Shown in pieces: positions 5,888 to 8,570 of a stretch of 8,570 nt of DNA (the first letter of the stretch is position 1; each line of letters starts with the position of its first letter). The notes under the pieces were generated by a model, which saw only the letters and a program-made list of their open reading frames with translations, was not told where the DNA came from and did no database searches. Source of the stretch: Parachlamydia sp. GTDB lineage: Bacteria > Chlamydiota > Chlamydiia > Chlamydiales > Parachlamydiaceae. The position numbers and the translations under genes are program-made. The DNA is taken from contig JAJTHR010000294.1 of the NCBI GenBank assembly GCA_021298935.1, positions 1-8,570 on the forward strand, in the 5' to 3' direction.

Positions 5888-6931
5888 TTATTCATCTGCT
5901 CCTTTTGCGTACGGTGAGTTATTAAAAGGAATTCGGGTCATTGCATCCAGAGTAAGAGGATCTGAGCTGCCTTGCCTAAGATATTGATGATAGCCAAGGC
6001 CGGCGATCATTGCCGCATTGTCCAGACTAAGGTGCGGTGCCGGCCAAATGCAGTTTAATTTTTCTTCTTCGGCAAATAATTCCCTTAACTTTTGATTATT
6101 GGTCACCCCGCCGCCAAAGATCACATTTTTGACTTGATAATGGCCGGCAGCCAGCACGGTTTTTTTAATAATATCATTTAAAGCGGCATGCTGAAAAGAG
6201 GCCGCCAAATCGCATTTATTTTCCTCGGTTAGCTCTAATGATTCTGTATTCTTTGGCCCCCTGATCGTATAAAGGACCGCTGTTTTCAGGCCGCTAAACG
6301 AGAAGTCAAAGGGATGCCCTTTCACCTGGCCGGCCTTTAATAAAAATTTATGAGGGTCTCCTTGCCGGGCCAGCGCTTCAATTTGGGGGCCGCCTGGGTA
6401 AGGCAAATTCATCATTTTAGCCACTTTGTCAAAGGCTTCCCCGATCGCGTCATCCACCGTTTGTCCGATTAATTGATAGCTGCCGATTTCTTCCATTAAA
6501 ACTAGGGATGTGTGTCCGCCTGACAGGACAACTCCGAGACAGGGAAATTCCACAGGTTTTTCATGGGACATCAGGGCAGCGTACAGATGTGCTTCAATAT
6601 GATTAATGCCAATCAGTGGTTTTTTTTCGGCGAAGGAAAGGGCTTTAGCCGTATTGAGGCCGATTAATAGGGCCCCGATCAATCCAGGGCCTTTTGCAAC
6701 AGCTATTACATCAATTTCTTTAATAGTGACGTTTGCCTCTTTAAGGGAGCGGTCGAGCACGGGAATTATTAAATCGATATGGCGCCGGCAGGCAAGCTCG
6801 GGGACGACACCCCCATATTCCTTATGCAAATCAATCTGAGAGGCGACCACATTAGATAGTATCTCTTTGCCATCTTTGACAACCGCACAGGCGGTCTCAT
6901 CACAAGTGCTTTCAATGCCAAGGACTAACAT
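5888..6931 (-). CDS. tsaD: tRNA N6-adenosine threonylcarbamoyltransferase TsaD
   Basis: 347 aa, the usual length for the TsaD/Gcp/Kae1 family. It opens with LGIESTCDETACAVV, has metal-binding H111 and H115 in NHIEAH, the nucleotide-site SGGHTSL (137-143), EAFDKVAK (D168), GGGVTNN (273-279) and the C-terminal metal ligand D304 in LSLDNAAMIAGLG. The enzyme transfers the threonylcarbamoyl group to adenosine-37 of ANN-decoding tRNAs in the cytoplasm, acting with TsaB, TsaE and the TsaC/Sua5 product; none of those partners is in the window. The start is fixed by the conserved N-terminus and overlaps the pgl stop by 7 bases (ATGTTAG). The nearest purine run (GAGG) is over 10 bases away, so coupling to pgl is likely. 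Linkage to pentose-phosphate genes has no obvious functional logic. Confidence 0.96.
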   Translation of the reverse strand: MLVLGIESTCDETACAVVKDGKEILSNVVASQIDLHKEYGGVVPELACRRHIDLIIPVLDRSLKEANVTIKEIDVIAVAKGPGLIGALLIGLNTAKALSFAEKKPLIGINHIEAHLYAALMSHEKPVEFPCLGVVLSGGHTSLVLMEEIGSYQLIGQTVDDAIGEAFDKVAKMMNLPYPGGPQIEALARQGDPHKFLLKAGQVKGHPFDFSFSGLKTAVLYTIRGPKNTESLELTEENKCDLAASFQHAALNDIIKKTVLAAGHYQVKNVIFGGGVTNNQKLRELFAEEEKLNCIWPAPHLSLDNAAMIAGLGYHQYLRQGSSDPLTLDAMTRIPFNNSPYAKGADE

Positions 6932-7689
6932 AATTGACTTGCTGCCTCATTGTCCAGAATCCAGAAGGCTTTGCAATGGGGAGTGCCCACTCGCTGGACA
7001 GGCCAGTTATCGGGATCGTAGGGACCTGCCAGCGTTTGAGCCACAATGGGCGCCTTGTTTTTTCCTAGGGCATAAATACAGATGCAGCGGGATAAATGAA
7101 TGCATTCATAGGTCAAACTCATGCGCCATGTTTGTTTTTGCGGCACGTGATTAGCAACAACTAACCGGTTTTTGGCATGCAGCGCATGCGTTTTAGGGAA
7201 CAGGGAGGCTGTATGGCCATCTTCACCTACCCCTAGCATCATTAAATCAAACCGGCCGGAAGGAACCCAGTTGCGGATAAGCTGTTCATACTTCAAAGCT
7301 TCTTCTTCAATGTCCTTTTCTGCAACCATCCGAAAAATATGCTGATTTAACAGGGGGAGGGCAGTTAGGCCGGCTTCCATTGCCATTCCGTAGTTGCTTT
7401 CCGGGTGATCCGGCGGGACGCTGCGCTCATCGCTCCAAAAACAAAGAACTTTTGTCCAGTCGACGGCCTTTCTGTAAAGAGGGTGGCTTAATTTTCTAAA
7501 AATTGCATTGGGGGTCTGTCCACCGGAAAGCGCCACAGCAAAAAGGCCGCGGCTGGCAATGGCTTCGCGCCCTATTTCTAAAAATTGTTGCACGCAAAAA
7601 TGGAGGGTTTCTTCCCTATCACCGGGAATAATGATATCCCGCTTTTCGTCAAAGTGTTTCAGTTTTTGCTGCCAGTTATAATTTTCCAT
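6925..7689 (-). CDS. pgl: 6-phosphogluconolactonase (DevB-type)
   Basis: 254 aa, normal for the bacterial Pgl/DevB family in the glucosamine-6-phosphate isomerase superfamily. Visible family motifs are ALSGGQTP (residues 53-60), FWSDERSVPPDHPESNYG (84-101) and LGVGEDGHTASLFP (152-165), the last holding the catalytic Asp-Gly-His region. The enzyme hydrolyses 6-phosphogluconolactone to 6-phosphogluconate, the second step of the oxidative pentose phosphate pathway, in the cytoplasm. GGAG lies about 6 bases before the ATG and is built from the end of opcA, with which it overlaps by 14 bases; it overlaps tsaD downstream by 7 bases. Placement after opcA, a partner of glucose-6-phosphate dehydrogenase, supports the call. 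Confidence 0.95.
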   Translation of the reverse strand: MENYNWQQKLKHFDEKRDIIIPGDREETLHFCVQQFLEIGREAIASRGLFAVALSGGQTPNAIFRKLSHPLYRKAVDWTKVLCFWSDERSVPPDHPESNYGMAMEAGLTALPLLNQHIFRMVAEKDIEEEALKYEQLIRNWVPSGRFDLMMLGVGEDGHTASLFPKTHALHAKNRLVVANHVPQKQTWRMSLTYECIHLSRCICIYALGKNKAPIVAQTLAGPYDPDNWPVQRVGTPHCKAFWILDNEAASQLC

Positions 7690-8570
7690 TTTTACTCCAT
7701 GTCATACTGCTGACAAGCGCAAGCATCTCTTTATAATGAGAGCTTGGTTTTTGATAAAAAATTTCCTGCATAAAGCCCCGTCCTGTACGCAATGTCGGAA
7801 GAAATAAAGTAAAGGGGAGCTGGCATTGGTACTGATTGCACGTATGGACGATGACCTGGTTTTTATCTTCACGCACCATTTGAAAGACAAAGCCATTATG
7901 CGAGGAGCCTTCTATTTCAATGATCTCTTCTGGAAGCAGGTCTGAGCGTGTTTTTCCAATCAAATGGATCTCGAGGGGGCGTCCCTCTTTTTCGTAAATC
8001 AGCTGAATGTCATCTCCCTCTTTTTTCAAAGACTTGAATTCCCATCCAAAACGGGAAGCGAGCCAGCCTTGCAAATAGAGCGCCTGGGTATCCGGATGTT
8101 TGAAAAAGCTGGAGGGGAGTTTATTATAGATAATCTTAATCCTATTGGCCGCTTGGAGTTGGTTCAGCCTGTCTTTGCTATCGAAAATTTGGGAAATTAA
8201 TTCACGCCATCCGGCAATCCGCGCCCAATTCATATCGATGATATCGATGGATGAAGTCAAAACATGTTTCATGTGCTGGCTGAACGATAGAAAATCCTCT
8301 GAACACTCTGAATCGAAGATAAGCCGAACAGCAATTTTTTGCAGATGGGGAAGGATTTTATTTTCAGTTGTGGGGTCTTCTCCCCAAAGCAAATAAATCG
8401 GTAAATCAGGTGCGAAAAGGGGAAGAATTAAGAAGGGGACTTGTTCCAATCCATTGCCCGATGCCTCGATTGAAATGCGTGCATAATCTGATGGATCTTC
8501 AGTTTCTTCAAAAATTTTTAAATTGATAAAATCTCTTTCGTTAGAGCGCTCGCCTTGAATAAAAATGATC
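7676..8570 (-). CDS. opcA: Glucose-6-phosphate dehydrogenase assembly protein OpcA, partial (5' end beyond window)
   Basis: 297 codons are in the window, and the frame stays open to the right edge, so the true start is outside. Counting from the first in-window codon, OpcA-family segments are PDLPIYLLWGEDP (about 54-66), RLIFDS (82-87), DMNWARIAGWRELISQIFD (112-130) and LQGWLASRFGWEF (166-178). OpcA is best known from cyanobacteria and actinobacteria, where it promotes assembly and redox-dependent activation of Zwf. A TTG at 8449 could be mistaken for the start, but the 40 codons upstream of it continue without a stop and read like protein. The gene overlaps pgl by 14 bases, and I expect zwf just upstream. 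The family call comes from motif memory, not a search. Confidence 0.87.
   Translation of the reverse strand, partial: IIFIQGERSNERDFINLKIFEETEDPSDYARISIEASGNGLEQVPFLILPLFAPDLPIYLLWGEDPTTENKILPHLQKIAVRLIFDSECSEDFLSFSQHMKHVLTSSIDIIDMNWARIAGWRELISQIFDSKDRLNQLQAANRIKIIYNKLPSSFFKHPDTQALYLQGWLASRFGWEFKSLKKEGDDIQLIYEKEGRPLEIHLIGKTRSDLLPEEIIEIEGSSHNGFVFQMVREDKNQVIVHTCNQYQCQLPFTLFLPTLRTGRGFMQEIFYQKPSSHYKEMLALVSSMTWSKNGKL

Noticed and set aside
8447..8449. TTG as the start codon of the OpcA-like gene
   Set aside because: The frame stays open for 40 further codons to the window edge and reads as plausible protein, so the gene is simply cut at the edge.

Overview
The window reads as a tightly packed piece of a bacterial chromosome, most likely from the Chlamydiae and probably an environmental (Parachlamydiales-type) lineage. 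This assignment is inference. It rests on the order rpmG-lolE-lolD, which I recall from Chlamydiaceae, the zinc-free L33, the mid-40s G+C judged by eye, and adjacent DsbB-like and DsbG-like functions. No rRNA, tRNA, CRISPR, insertion sequence or phage gene was seen.

Layout. Positions 1-1236 (minus strand) hold a VKOR-thioredoxin fusion gene followed, with a 4-base ATGA overlap, by the start of a Cys/Met-metabolism PLP enzyme that runs off the left edge. Positions 1237-1390 are an AT-rich divergent promoter region. Positions 1391-2779 (plus strand) hold two unrecognised genes 3 bases apart; I judge them to be diverged tandem paralogs with membrane-embedded hydrophobic stretches. They converge on the next block with only 3 bases between stop codons. 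Positions 2783-5740 (minus strand) are the rpmG-lolE-lolD operon: ribosomal protein L33 (only 51 aa), an unusually large FtsX/LolE-type permease, and its ATPase. Positions 5741-5887 are a second AT-rich spacer with a plausible rpmG promoter. Positions 5888-8570 (minus strand) hold an overlapping run opcA-pgl-tsaD; opcA is open at the right edge.

How the genes work together. OpcA (assembly/activation of glucose-6-phosphate dehydrogenase) and Pgl (6-phosphogluconolactonase) belong to the oxidative pentose phosphate pathway, so zwf is expected just beyond the right edge. TsaD makes the t6A tRNA modification and appears to be translationally coupled to pgl. LolD with the LolE-like permease should release lipoproteins from the inner membrane. 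The VKOR-thioredoxin protein should make or isomerise disulfides in the periplasm, which suits a chlamydial envelope cross-linked by disulfides.

The most notable points are the strong internal Shine-Dalgarno and in-frame ATG exactly at the domain junction of the VKOR-thioredoxin fusion, the uncharacterised tandem pair, and the greatly enlarged periplasmic domain of the LolE-like permease. I see no clear multi-gene defence or mobile system here.
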